Assembly: GCF_002891295.1 (NCBI RefSeq)
Contig: NZ_LGUI01000001.1
Coordinates: 868,001-932,000 of the forward strand
DNA from: Streptomyces eurocidicus
Lineage (GTDB): Bacteria; Actinomycetota; Actinomycetes; Streptomycetales; Streptomycetaceae
Length of the DNA: 64,000 nt
Direction: 5' to 3'
The notes beneath the pieces are model-generated. The model did not search any database and had not been told where the DNA came from. It worked only from the letters and a program-made list of their open reading frames with translations. How positions within the stretch are numbered: the first letter of the stretch is position 1; the number at the start of each line of letters is the position of its first letter. The position numbers were made by a program, and so were the translations under genes. Positions 17,624 through 25,704 of the stretch are shown one piece after another.

Positions 17624-18625
17624 ATGTACCGCACACCACAGGGAAAGCGGCCGCGCTGGTGGACCGAGCTGCCGCTGATAGCCGTGGTGTACGCGGTGTA
17701 CTCGGCGGGCAGGCTGCTGGTCCGCGGCGATGTACAGCCGGCGATCGACCACGGTCTGTCGATCCTCGACCTTGAGAAGACCTTCCGAATAAATTTCGAA
17801 CACCCGCTCAACCGGCTGTTCACGGAGCACGCGTGGCTCGGCGTACCCGCCGACTTCGCCTACGCCTCCCTGCACTACATCCTGACCCCCGCGATCCTCG
17901 TGTGGGCCTTCCGGCGCCGCCCGCGCGACTACCGCTTCCTGCGCAGCTGGCTGATGATCTCGACCCTCATCGGCCTCGTAGGCTTCACCCTGCTGCCCAC
18001 CTGCCCGCCCCGGCTGCTGGACGCCACGTACGGCTTCGTCGACACGATGGCCCAGTACGGCTCCTACGGCTGGTGGGGCGGCGACGCCAGCGCCCCGCGC
18101 GGCCTCGGCGGCATGACCAACCAGTACGCCGCGATGCCCAGCCTGCACGTCGGCTGGGCCCTGTGGTGCGGCGTCGTGATGTGGCGCTACGGGCGGACGA
18201 CCTGGGCGAAGATCGCCGGGGTGGCCTACCCGGCGGCGATCACGCTGATAGTGATGGGCACCGCCAACCACTACTTCCTGGACGCCGTGGCCGGCGTCGC
18301 CGTGATGGGCGTCGGACTGGCGCTGGCCAAGCCGGCGCTGCGCCTGGTCGACCGCGTACGGGAACGTTTCGCCAAGGGTTCCCGCCAGGAAACGGCAGGG
18401 GCCGCCGCGAATGTCGGTGCCGGATGCGAGACTTCGGCGGGTACAGCGTCTTCGCTGACGGCGGTCTCCGGTTCCGGGGCCGGCGACGGCCGTCCGGGGG
18501 CGCCGGAGACATCTCGCGAGGCGGGCACCCGTGACCAGATCCCCCGAGAGCACATCCCCCGACAGCCGTCCCGCGGCGACGCCGACGGCAGCCGCGCCGA
18601 CGACACTGCGGCGGCGGCTCGCTGA
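17624..18625 (+). CDS. PAP2-superfamily membrane phosphatase
   Basis: 333 residues with about six transmembrane segments in the first 240 residues. Inositolphosphotransferase/PAP2-type motifs are visible: an Arg/Pro-rich first loop (PTCPPRLL), then MPSLHVGWAL and GTANHYFLDAVAG, containing the catalytic histidines. Probably a lipid phosphatase or phosphotransferase. ATG 17624 has GGAGAG at good spacing; upstream ATGs at 17606 and 17609 do not. The C-terminal ~90 residues are charged and low-complexity, and overlap the start of the nuclease gene by 95 bp. Confidence 0.85.
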   Translation: MYRTPQGKRPRWWTELPLIAVVYAVYSAGRLLVRGDVQPAIDHGLSILDLEKTFRINFEHPLNRLFTEHAWLGVPADFAYASLHYILTPAILVWAFRRRPRDYRFLRSWLMISTLIGLVGFTLLPTCPPRLLDATYGFVDTMAQYGSYGWWGGDASAPRGLGGMTNQYAAMPSLHVGWALWCGVVMWRYGRTTWAKIAGVAYPAAITLIVMGTANHYFLDAVAGVAVMGVGLALAKPALRLVDRVRERFAKGSRQETAGAAANVGAGCETSAGTASSLTAVSGSGAGDGRPGAPETSREAGTRDQIPREHIPRQPSRGDADGSRADDTAAAAR

Positions 18626-20225
18626 ACTGCGCGGCCCCTCGGCCGCGCCGCGCCCGCTCGACGCGCGCGCCCTGGCGGCCCTGGCCGCCAACCCCGGCTG
18701 CCGCCGCCGGGTCCTGCTCGACGGCGCCGGGGTGGACAAGGGCGCGCTGGCCCGCGCCCTGGGCTCGCCCGCCACGCACGGTCAGTCGCAGTTCGCCATA
18801 GCGCGGGGCAACGTCTTCGAGGCCCGGGTCAAGGCGGACGGCGGAGAGGCCCTGGTCCGGCTGCTCCACGACCGGCTGCGCGACGACTCCCCCGCGCCCG
18901 GCCCCTCGTTCCCACCGGTCACCCCCGACCTGTCGGCGGCCGGCCCCGAGGGCCGTACGGCCCGTACGGCCCTGGCCCTGCGCGAGGCCACCGCCGCCGG
19001 CCGGTGGACGGTCCTGGACCACCCCCTGCTGGCCCTGGAGGTCGCGGGCACCCCCGCCTATCTGGAGCCGGACGCGATCGTCGTCCATCCGGGCGGCGAC
19101 TGGACGATCGTGGAGATCAAGTCCTTCCCGATGATCGACGGCGCGGCGGACCCGGGCAAGGTGGGCGCGGCGGCCCGGCAGGCGGCGGTGTACGCCCTGG
19201 CCCTGGAGGGCGTGGCGGCCCGGCTGGGCGGGGGGCCGGGGGCGCCGGGGTCGCCGGGGGGCGACGCCCACCAGGCCGTCACGGGGACGGTGCCGCCGGC
19301 CCGTACCCCGTACGACGGAAGTGATGCCGCGCCCTGGTCGCAGGCTCCGGACGGCGGTCGCGTGGCGGAGGTCCCGGCCGTCACCGGGACGGTTCCGGCC
19401 CGTACTCCTTACGACGAGGGCCGTGCCGCAGCTCCGGACGGCGGTCACGCGGCGGAGGTCCCGGCCGTCACCGGGGCGGTTCCGGCCCGTACCCCTTACG
19501 ACGAGGGCCGTGCCGCCGCGCCGGACGGCGATCACGCGGCGGAGGTCCCGGCCGTCACCGGGGCGGTTCCGGCCCGTACCCCTTACGACGAGGGCCGTGC
19601 CGCCGCGCCGGACGGCGATCACGCGGTGGAGGCACCGGCCGTGCCCCCGCCCCACCCCTCGGGTGTCGGCCGCGCGGCCGGAGCGCCCGTGCCCCGGGTG
19701 CGGGACCGCGTGCTGCTCGTCTGCCCCAAGGACTTCTCCAACCTCCCGGCCGCCGAGCTCGTCGACGTGCGCAAGCAGGTCGCCACCACCCGGCGGCAGC
19801 TCTCCCGGCTGACCCGCGTCGAGGACATCGCCGCCGCGCTCCCCGAAGGCACCACCTTCGACCTCCGTCCCGCCGACGACGGCCGGACGCCGACCCGGCC
19901 CGTGGCGGAGCTGACGGCCGCGGTCGAGGCGGCCCCGGCGGCGTACGCCCCGGAGTGCCTCGCCGCGTGCGAGCTGGCCTTCCACTGCCGGGCCCGGTCG
20001 CGGGCGGCGGACGCGGTGGAGGTCCTGGGCCGCGGGGTCCGCGGCGAGCTGGGCGGGCTGACGACGGTCGGGGCGGTGCTCGCCGCCGCCCGGGGCGAGG
20101 AGGGCGATCCGGCGGATCCCGCCGTCGCCGCCCTGCGCCGCGCGGCGGCCCTGCGCGCGGCGGCACTGGCGGCGACGGGCGCGTCCCGCACCGGAGCGCC
20201 GGAAGGGGCGGGCCCATGTCGCTGA
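18531..20225 (+). CDS. RecB-family nuclease with Fe-S cysteine signature
   Basis: 564 residues. A PD-(D/E)XK core is visible: EPDAIVVHPGGDWTIVEIKS gives the Asp and the E-x-K. One Cys near the N-terminus (NPGCRRRV) plus CLAACELAFHC near residue ~480 gives the 1+3 cysteine layout of Cas4/AddB-type 4Fe-4S nucleases. Between the EIKS segment and the C-terminal domain lies an 87-bp tandem repeat (29-residue units). The gene overlaps the next by 10 bp, and an SF1 helicase gene follows. A role in DNA repair or defence is inferred. The GTG start overlaps the PAP2 gene; a later start is possible. Confidence 0.8.
   Translation: MTRSPESTSPDSRPAATPTAAAPTTLRRRLAELRGPSAAPRPLDARALAALAANPGCRRRVLLDGAGVDKGALARALGSPATHGQSQFAIARGNVFEARVKADGGEALVRLLHDRLRDDSPAPGPSFPPVTPDLSAAGPEGRTARTALALREATAAGRWTVLDHPLLALEVAGTPAYLEPDAIVVHPGGDWTIVEIKSFPMIDGAADPGKVGAAARQAAVYALALEGVAARLGGGPGAPGSPGGDAHQAVTGTVPPARTPYDGSDAAPWSQAPDGGRVAEVPAVTGTVPARTPYDEGRAAAPDGGHAAEVPAVTGAVPARTPYDEGRAAAPDGDHAAEVPAVTGAVPARTPYDEGRAAAPDGDHAVEAPAVPPPHPSGVGRAAGAPVPRVRDRVLLVCPKDFSNLPAAELVDVRKQVATTRRQLSRLTRVEDIAAALPEGTTFDLRPADDGRTPTRPVAELTAAVEAAPAAYAPECLAACELAFHCRARSRAADAVEVLGRGVRGELGGLTTVGAVLAAARGEEGDPADPAVAALRRAAALRAAALAATGASRTGAPEGAGPCR
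19278..19640 (+). repeat. in-frame 87-bp tandem repeat inside the nuclease gene
   Basis: GTCACSGG-anchored units begin at 19278, 19380, 19467 and 19554. The last three are exactly 87 bp and nearly identical; the first is 102 bp and divergent. The encoded 29-residue unit contains PAVTGAVPARTPYDEGRAAA and is probably disordered. Copy number is likely variable between strains. Confidence 0.9.
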
Positions 20226-21796
20226 TCACCACACTCGCCCGGATGGAAGCCGTCCGGGAGGGCCGGGCGCGGCCCCTGGCGACCGTGCGCCACCGGCACC
20301 TGGCCGAGCGGCCGCTGGTCCTGGTGCCGCTGACCACCGCCGGTGAGGCCGGCGCCCCGCTGGGGGCGATGGTGGGGACGGAGCGGGACGCCCCCCGGCT
20401 GCTGGTCGTCACCCAGCCGCGCGACCGGGACCTGCGGTTCGCGTTCCTCGCGGAGCTGGCCGACGCCGTGCTGCCGTACGTCGAGGGGTTCGCCGGGGAC
20501 GTCGAGCACGAGCAGCGCAAGGAGACCGACCCGGAGACGGGGAAGAAGGTCCCGGTCGAGGTCGAGCTGTGCGCCGGGGCCCCGCAGCTGCTGGTGCCGA
20601 GCGCGGCGGGTGTGGAGTACGTCCGGCTGCTCGGGCGGTCCATGCGGTTCCGGCGGACGGCCGAGCAGGACCCCGAGAACCCCTATCCGGCGCCGCCGCG
20701 CGTCCCGCTGCTGGGCCGCTGGCTGACGCACTTCGGGGAGCGGGCGCGGCTGCCCGGCTCGGCACTGCTGCTGCCGATGACGCAGCTGCTCGCCCGCCAC
20801 TGGGCGACGGGCCAGAGCGGCGCGGAGGACCAGCACCTGGGGGCGCTGCTCGGCTGGCTGGCACCCCCGCCGGGGCTGACGGGCGCGGAGGCGGCCCTCC
20901 GCGCGGAGCAGGCGCGCGACGCCGAGGGCCTGCTGCTGTGCCCGCCCGCGGGCCCGGCGACGGACCCGGCCTTCGACAACCGGCGGCTGGCCCCGGCGAC
21001 GGCGCGCTACGACCGGGCCCGCGCCGAGGCCGCGGCCTCCCCGAAAGCCCCGGAGGCCGCGCTGCGCGCCGCCGAGGAGGAGATCCGGGCCCTGCTGGAA
21101 TCGCAGCTCCGCCCGACCTGGGACGCGGTGTGGCGGGGCGTCGACCTGCTGCGCGCGCTCCCCGAGGGCGAGCGGGTGGCCGAGCGGTGGAAGCGCGACC
21201 GCTGGTCGTACACCTCGCACCGGGACCGGGTCGCGGCCGGTGAGCCGCCGCAGCCCCGGCGGGACGACGCGGTGACCGCGGCCCGCAAGCTCGCGGCGCG
21301 GGAGACGGCGCACGCCCGGCTGGAGGCACAGGAGGCGCTGGACGACCCGCTGGTCATGGCTGGCCGGCGGCTGGCCGGCGAGGCGTTCGAGGGGGAGGTC
21401 ACCGAGGTGGTGATGGAGTACTCGGAGGCGAAGGTGCCGCGCCCGCGCCCGCTGGTGACGGTGGTCACGGACGACGGCCCGCTGCTGTCGGAGGGCGTGA
21501 AGGTGCACCGGGTGCTGCCGGACGGCAAGGCGCAGCCGGCCGAGTTCGTCGGCCACGCGGCGGGCGGGGGCGGTGTGCTGACGGTCCGCCTGACGGGTGG
21601 CATGGGGCGCGGCAAGGTGCCCGACGAGGGATCCGTGCCGGAGAAGGGCGACCGCGTCTGCTGGACGCTCTTCGAACACGCGCCGCGCGGCGGCCCCGAG
21701 CTGCCCGAGCCCGAGCGGACGCCCTGGACCCACGGCGGCCCGCCGGACGGGTCCGCCGACGCCCCCGACCCGCTGACCGCGGAGGACCTCCTGTGA
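20216..21796 (+). CDS. hypothetical protein between nuclease and helicase
   Basis: 526 residues from ATG 20216 with GGAAGGGG upstream, overlapping the nuclease stop. I do not recognise a family. It shows an N-terminal mixed alpha/beta part (RPLVLVPLTTAGEAG, RLLVVTQPRDRDLRF), a charged helical middle with many Arg/Glu (residues ~260-400), and a C-terminal beta-rich region (GEVTEVVMEYSEAKVPRPRPLVTVVTDDGPLL) that could be an OB-like fold. Translational coupling on the 5' side and a 25-bp gap to the helicase suggest one complex or pathway. Confidence 0.75.
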   Translation: MSLITTLARMEAVREGRARPLATVRHRHLAERPLVLVPLTTAGEAGAPLGAMVGTERDAPRLLVVTQPRDRDLRFAFLAELADAVLPYVEGFAGDVEHEQRKETDPETGKKVPVEVELCAGAPQLLVPSAAGVEYVRLLGRSMRFRRTAEQDPENPYPAPPRVPLLGRWLTHFGERARLPGSALLLPMTQLLARHWATGQSGAEDQHLGALLGWLAPPPGLTGAEAALRAEQARDAEGLLLCPPAGPATDPAFDNRRLAPATARYDRARAEAAASPKAPEAALRAAEEEIRALLESQLRPTWDAVWRGVDLLRALPEGERVAERWKRDRWSYTSHRDRVAAGEPPQPRRDDAVTAARKLAARETAHARLEAQEALDDPLVMAGRRLAGEAFEGEVTEVVMEYSEAKVPRPRPLVTVVTDDGPLLSEGVKVHRVLPDGKAQPAEFVGHAAGGGGVLTVRLTGGMGRGKVPDEGSVPEKGDRVCWTLFEHAPRGGPELPEPERTPWTHGGPPDGSADAPDPLTAEDLL

Positions 21797-21821
21797 ACAT
21801 GACCGCGTACGGGGTGCGACG

Positions 21822-23192
21822 GTGACCGTCCGCGCGGTGGGAAGCCGCGCCTCCGCCGCCTTCGACCCGTCCGCCGCGGCCGCCGCCGCGACGGACGCGA
21901 TCCTCCGCGACACCCTGCACGGCCCGGCCCGCGGCGTCGTCGTGGACTCCCCGCCGGGCGCCGGCAAGTCGACGCTCGTGGTCCGGGCGGCACGGGAGCT
22001 GGCCGCCGCCGGGCGCCCGCTCATGGTTGTCGCGCAGACCAACGCCCAGGTCGACGACCTGGTGCTGCGGCTGGCCGCGAAGGACCCCGAACTGCCGGTG
22101 GGACGGCTGCACAGCAGCGACGCGCGCCCGTACGACCGGGCGCTGGACGCGCTGCCGTCGGTGGTCACGTCCACGAAGGCGGCGGACCTCGCGGGGCTCG
22201 ACGTCGTGGTCTCCACGGCGGCGAAGTGGGCGCACACCAAGGTCGCCGAGCCCTGGGGACACGCGATCGTCGACGAGGCGTACCAGATGCGGTCGGACGC
22301 CCTGCTGGCCGTGGCGGGCCTTTTCGAACGGGCGCTGTTCGTGGGCGACCCGGGGCAGCTCGACCCGTTCAGCGTGGTGGGCCCCGACGGCGCGGCGCAG
22401 TGGGCGGGCCTGTCGTACGACCCGTCGGCGAGCGCGGTCAGCACCCTGCTCGCGCACAATCCCGGGCTGCCGCAGCACCGGTTGCCGGTCTCTTGGCGGC
22501 TGCCCGCGTCGGCCGCGCCGCTGGTGTCGGCGGCCTTCTACCCGTACACCCCGTTCCGCAGCGGCACGGGCCACGGCGACCGCCGCCTCGCCTTCGGCGT
22601 GCCGTCCGACGGCTCGGGCCCGGACCGGGTCCTGGACGAGGCGGCCGCGTCGGGCTGGGGCCTGCTGGAACTGCCCGCCCGCCGGACACCGCGCACGGAC
22701 CCGGAGGTGGTACGGGCGGTGGCCGTCGTCGTCCGCCGGATACTGGACCGGGGCGGCGCGGCCACGAGCGAGCAGTCCCCGGACCCGGTGCCGCTCACGG
22801 CCGAGCGCATCGCGGTCGGCACGGCCCACCGCGACCAGGCGGCGGCCGTCCGGGCGGCCCTGGCCGAGCTGGGCGTGAACGGCGTGACGGTCGACACGGC
22901 CAACCGCCTCCAGGGCCGGGAGTACGACGTCACGGTCGTCCTGCACCCCCTGTCCGGCCGCCCGGACGCGACCGCCTTCCACCTGGAGACGGGCCGCCTG
23001 TGCGTCCTGACCTCGCGGCACCGGCACGCGTGCGTGGTGGTGTGCCGGGCGGGGGTGGACGAACTGCTGGACGAACATCCGTCGACGGACCCGGTGCGGC
23101 TGGGGGTGACGGTGAAGTTCCCGGACGGCTGGGGGGCAATGCTCACCACGTGGGACTTCTGGTCCGAGCACCGCGTGCGCTGGCTCCCGTGA
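21822..23192 (+). CDS. SF1 (UvrD/Dna2/RecD-like) helicase
   Basis: 456 residues from GTG 21822. Helicase motifs in order: Walker A DSPPGAGKSTL, motif Ia VVAQTNAQVDDLVLRLA, Walker B IVDEAYQM, motif III FVGDPGQLDPF, motif IV-like SWRLP, motif V TANRLQGREYDVTVVLHPL, and motif VI LTSRHRHACVVV. A compact ATP-driven DNA or RNA helicase without extra domains. It completes a nuclease / unknown / helicase cluster, which resembles split versions of RecB-nuclease-helicase proteins. A role in repair or phage defence is plausible but unproven. Confidence 0.88.
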   Translation: MTVRAVGSRASAAFDPSAAAAAATDAILRDTLHGPARGVVVDSPPGAGKSTLVVRAARELAAAGRPLMVVAQTNAQVDDLVLRLAAKDPELPVGRLHSSDARPYDRALDALPSVVTSTKAADLAGLDVVVSTAAKWAHTKVAEPWGHAIVDEAYQMRSDALLAVAGLFERALFVGDPGQLDPFSVVGPDGAAQWAGLSYDPSASAVSTLLAHNPGLPQHRLPVSWRLPASAAPLVSAAFYPYTPFRSGTGHGDRRLAFGVPSDGSGPDRVLDEAAASGWGLLELPARRTPRTDPEVVRAVAVVVRRILDRGGAATSEQSPDPVPLTAERIAVGTAHRDQAAAVRAALAELGVNGVTVDTANRLQGREYDVTVVLHPLSGRPDATAFHLETGRLCVLTSRHRHACVVVCRAGVDELLDEHPSTDPVRLGVTVKFPDGWGAMLTTWDFWSEHRVRWLP

Positions 23193-23351
23193 GTCACGGG
23201 ATCGGATGCCTCCGAAAACAAGATCGCACAGCAGCATAGGGCAACGCTGCGCCTACTGTCCGGGCCGGGACGTCTGAAGGCCCCTGACCTGCGCAGACAC
23301 CCCATGGTGAGGATGCCGCACCAGCACTGACCCATGGTGGGCCGGACGGGT

Positions 23352-23424
23352 CTATGCGGGTACGTGCATAGCGCTTGTTCGGCCCCATCGGCCCCTCTAG
23401 CGTCCTAGTCACGTATCCGCATAG
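23352..23424 (+). promoter_or_regulatory. cassette B promoter 1: two palindromic operators
   Basis: CTATGCGGGTACGTGCATAG at 23352-23371 is a 20-bp palindrome (CTATGC/GCATAG arms, GTAC centre). An inverted-orientation copy, CTAGTCACGTATCCGCATAG, lies at 23405-23424 and matches its reverse complement at 17 of 20 positions. The two flank the probable promoter, centres 53 bp apart. The second ends 16 bp before the first gene of cassette B. A third copy precedes the 97-residue gene. Confidence 0.7.
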
Positions 23425-23440
23425 AGAAGGGGACACGGCC

Positions 23441-23662
23441 ATGGAACCTCAACTCAGGCTGATTGCTGGTGGACCCTGCAAGACCAACGGCGATGACCCG
23501 CCGTGCGGCCGGGACGACTGCCCGACGGTGTTCACTACCGACCGGGGCACCATCGCGGTGCAGGGCTACACCACGATCAATCGGGAGACTCCTGAGGGAG
23601 AGGGGATAGTGGAGATTCCCGAGGCAGTCCTTCGGGAGGCGTTCCGTGCGCTTGGATGGTGA
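23441..23662 (+). CDS. first gene of cassette B, small hypothetical protein
   Basis: 73 residues from ATG 23441, preceded by GAAGGGGA. It contains CKTNGDDPPCGRDDCPTVFTTDRG, a Cys-containing acidic segment, and ends EIPEAVLREAFRALGW. That is equivalent in position and pattern (RIPARMAPLIREACDVAE) to the first gene of cassette C. It overlaps the DUF6879 gene by 17 bp, so translation is coupled. Function unknown; small proteins in this place could be DUF397-related modulators. Confidence 0.7.
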   Translation: MEPQLRLIAGGPCKTNGDDPPCGRDDCPTVFTTDRGTIAVQGYTTINRETPEGEGIVEIPEAVLREAFRALGW

Positions 23663-24158
23663 GGCATGGCGTGCGTTCTTCGACCGCTACGAGCGGGAGG
23701 CGTTCCGGCTGGAGACGTTGTCCCTCTACTCGATGCCGGGTGAACAGGAAGAGTACGAGCGGTACCGGGCATCAGGTGAGCTGATCATCCCGGACGACGA
23801 TCCATGGCTCACCAGAGTTCGTGGTTTCAGGAACTCGGGACGATGGATCGGCAGGGTCCACGTGATCACCCGGCCGCTCTCCGACTACCTCCAGTACGAG
23901 TTCGCCGTGTACGCCCACACAGCGAAAGCGGGGGAGGACATCCGAATTCTCGACCTGACTGACCACCCGAACCCCGGCCTTCCAGAGCAAGACTTCTGGA
24001 TGTTCGACAACTCCACTGTCGTGCTGATGAATTACGGGCCGGACGGAACACAGAAAGGTCGAGATCTGCTGAGCTCCCCAGATCTCGACCAATACCGGCA
24101 CTGGAAAGATCTTGCACTCTCTAGTTCAGTGCCATACGCGGAGTACATACAAGGTTGA
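23646..24158 (+). CDS. DUF6879 family protein, copy B
   Basis: 170 residues from GTG 23646. The same family core as copies A and C is visible: GRVHVITRPLSDYLQYEF, GEDIRILDLTD, PEQDFWMFDNSTVVLMNY. It ends with VPYAEYIQG, equivalent to IPHEKYTV. It is clearly more diverged than A is from C. Its stop overlaps the TTG start of the XRE gene (TTGA), so the three genes are likely translated together. Confidence 0.82.
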   Translation: MRLDGEAWRAFFDRYEREAFRLETLSLYSMPGEQEEYERYRASGELIIPDDDPWLTRVRGFRNSGRWIGRVHVITRPLSDYLQYEFAVYAHTAKAGEDIRILDLTDHPNPGLPEQDFWMFDNSTVVLMNYGPDGTQKGRDLLSSPDLDQYRHWKDLALSSSVPYAEYIQG

Positions 24159-25006
24159 AGCTAGACCCAAGGCAAGCCGGACAGAGCCGGAGAGACTTGG
24201 CCGCAGCGATCCGAAACCTGCGGCTGGCCTCCGGTCTGTCCGGCGAGCGTCTGGCCCTGCGGTGCGGCATGAGTCAAAGCAAGGTCTCGCGCATAGAGAC
24301 CGGTCGCACCTTGCCCTCCGCGACAGATGTACAGCAGATCCTCAACGCCCTCGGCGTCGATGACGATACCCAGGAAGAATTGATCTCCCTGGCTCGCACG
24401 GCCAACGCCGAGTACCAGGACGTTCGAGCATCTGTCCGAAGAGGGCTGCATTATCGGCAACGCGAGCTCGCCTCCCTCGAAACCAACGCGAAGCGCATCA
24501 GGTTCTTCATGCCTACGCTCGTCACAGGACTCCTACAGGTGCCGGAGTACATGCGAGCAGCCATGAGTCCGCCCGTGGACCCAGCCAGCGGGGACGTATC
24601 AAGAGCTGTCGCATTCAAACTTGAACGGCAATCGCTGCTGCACGACAAGAGCAAACGATTGGAGTTCGTGCTCACCGAGTCGGCTATCCGTTGGCGACTG
24701 TGCGAGCCGTCGGTAATGGCACTGCAACTTGATCACTTGGTATCAGTCTCTCGAATTCCGCATGTTCGGCTTGGCGTACTGCCCTTGTCCGCCCCCGTTG
24801 GGGAAGGGGCGTATCACACGTTCACCGTCTATGACCGGACCCTAGTGACCATAGAAATGTTCACCGGGCGTGTGGTCCTGTTGGACCCAAAGGACATTGA
24901 CCATTACCAGAAGCTGTACAGCTACTTCTCAGAACGTGCTGCTTTTGATGACGATGCCCGTTCTCTCCTTCAGGGCTGGGCTGAGGGCTTCCGCGCAGAC
25001 GGATAG
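24155..25006 (+). CDS. XRE family regulator with DUF5753 (WhiJ-like), copy B
   Basis: 283 residues from a TTG start overlapping the previous stop; no better start exists before the HTH. The HTH spans residues ~12-65 with recognition segment MSQSKVSRIETGR, different from copies A and C (WHKAKSSRIEN / WNKSKSSRIEN). The DUF5753 domain follows (FFMPTLVTGLLQVPEYMRAAM, VRLGVLPL). Codon use is AT-richer than the neighbours, suggesting acquired DNA. The palindromes at 23352, 23405 and 25011 are its presumed operators. Confidence 0.9.
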   Translation: MKLDPRQAGQSRRDLAAAIRNLRLASGLSGERLALRCGMSQSKVSRIETGRTLPSATDVQQILNALGVDDDTQEELISLARTANAEYQDVRASVRRGLHYRQRELASLETNAKRIRFFMPTLVTGLLQVPEYMRAAMSPPVDPASGDVSRAVAFKLERQSLLHDKSKRLEFVLTESAIRWRLCEPSVMALQLDHLVSVSRIPHVRLGVLPLSAPVGEGAYHTFTVYDRTLVTIEMFTGRVVLLDPKDIDHYQKLYSYFSERAAFDDDARSLLQGWAEGFRADG

Positions 25007-25010
25007 CAAT

Positions 25011-25030
25011 CTATGCGGGTACGTGCATGA
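25011..25030 (+). promoter_or_regulatory. cassette B promoter 2: palindromic operator
   Basis: CTATGCGGGTACGTGCATGA matches the operator at 23352 at 18 of 20 positions. Its centre is 48.5 bp upstream of the next ATG, the same place as the GCAAC repeats (49 bp) in cassettes A and C. Confidence 0.7.
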
Positions 25031-25068
25031 TCGTGGATTCGAAACCTCTGCGGCATCACGATGTGCAG

Positions 25069-25362
25069 ATGACCACGGACACCGAAGCAGCCGTACGGGA
25101 AGCCGATGCCTTCATGGCAGGCAAGCGGAAGTCTGACGACGCCGCGTTCATGCTCCGGCGGGTGTTAGCGGAGATGGGCATCAGGGTCGGGGACCGGGAC
25201 TCGTGGCCCCAGATCACGGGCCGCGCTTCTCTCTCCGGCGAACCATACGTGCATCTGGGGTCCATCCCGCTGGCCACCGCCCGCAAGCTCATCGACGCCC
25301 TGATCTACGCGGAGTCGGCGAGGCGGAGGCAGCGCGACGGCGAATCCGGCCACGGCGCCTAG
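25069..25362 (+). CDS. small conserved cassette protein (copy B), TTA-containing
   Basis: 97 residues, same family as 11575-11862 and 29217-29501 (MTTDTE, AGKRKSDDAAFMLRRVLAEMGIRVGD, GRASLSGEPYVHLG). One leucine is encoded by TTA at 25165-25167, where copies A and C have CTC, so only this copy should need the bldA tRNA. There is no clear RBS. An in-frame ATG at 25027 lies inside the operator and is less likely. Function unknown. Confidence 0.72.
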   Translation: MTTDTEAAVREADAFMAGKRKSDDAAFMLRRVLAEMGIRVGDRDSWPQITGRASLSGEPYVHLGSIPLATARKLIDALIYAESARRRQRDGESGHGA

Positions 25363-25397
25363 GCCGGTGTCCGTCCCACCTATCAGGAAGGTTCACC

Positions 25398-25622
25398 ATG
25401 ACTGACCTGTACGACCTGACCATCGCTGACGCGCAGTTCTCGAAGGCGTGCGGGGGCAACACGCACCCGGACGGGGAATCGTGCGTCACCCTCGCCCGGA
25501 TCGGCGCGGACGCCTACGCCCTCGGTGACAGCAAGCGGCCGGACGCAGAGCCGCTGAGGTTCACCACCGCCGAACTGGACGCGGCAGGCATCGACCCGGC
25601 CCGCTTCGGCCTCTCGGCCTGA
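25398..25622 (+). CDS. DUF397 domain protein, copy B
   Basis: 74 residues. The DUF397 pattern is plain: FSKACGGNTHPDGESCVTLARIGADAYALGDSKRPDAEPLRFT. It starts at ATG 25398 after GGAAGG. DUF397 proteins are small acidic partners of XRE/DUF5753 regulators in Streptomyces (for example at the whiJ locus), where they are thought to modulate the DNA-binding partner. Nearly identical to the copy at 29535-29759, even though the two regulators differ in DNA-recognition helix. Confidence 0.88.
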   Translation: MTDLYDLTIADAQFSKACGGNTHPDGESCVTLARIGADAYALGDSKRPDAEPLRFTTAELDAAGIDPARFGLSA

Positions 25623-25704
25623 CAGCCCCTCGTTGACTGGCGGTCCCGCCCTCCTCCCCCGGAGGGGGTGGGACCGTCTCTGTCTACTCAGAACGGGATG
25701 CCCG

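Noticed and set aside
18240..22459. Very long minus-strand frames opposite the PAP2/nuclease/helicase genes
   Set aside because: Antisense to genes with clear motifs; repetitive translation from the 87-bp repeats; no domain.
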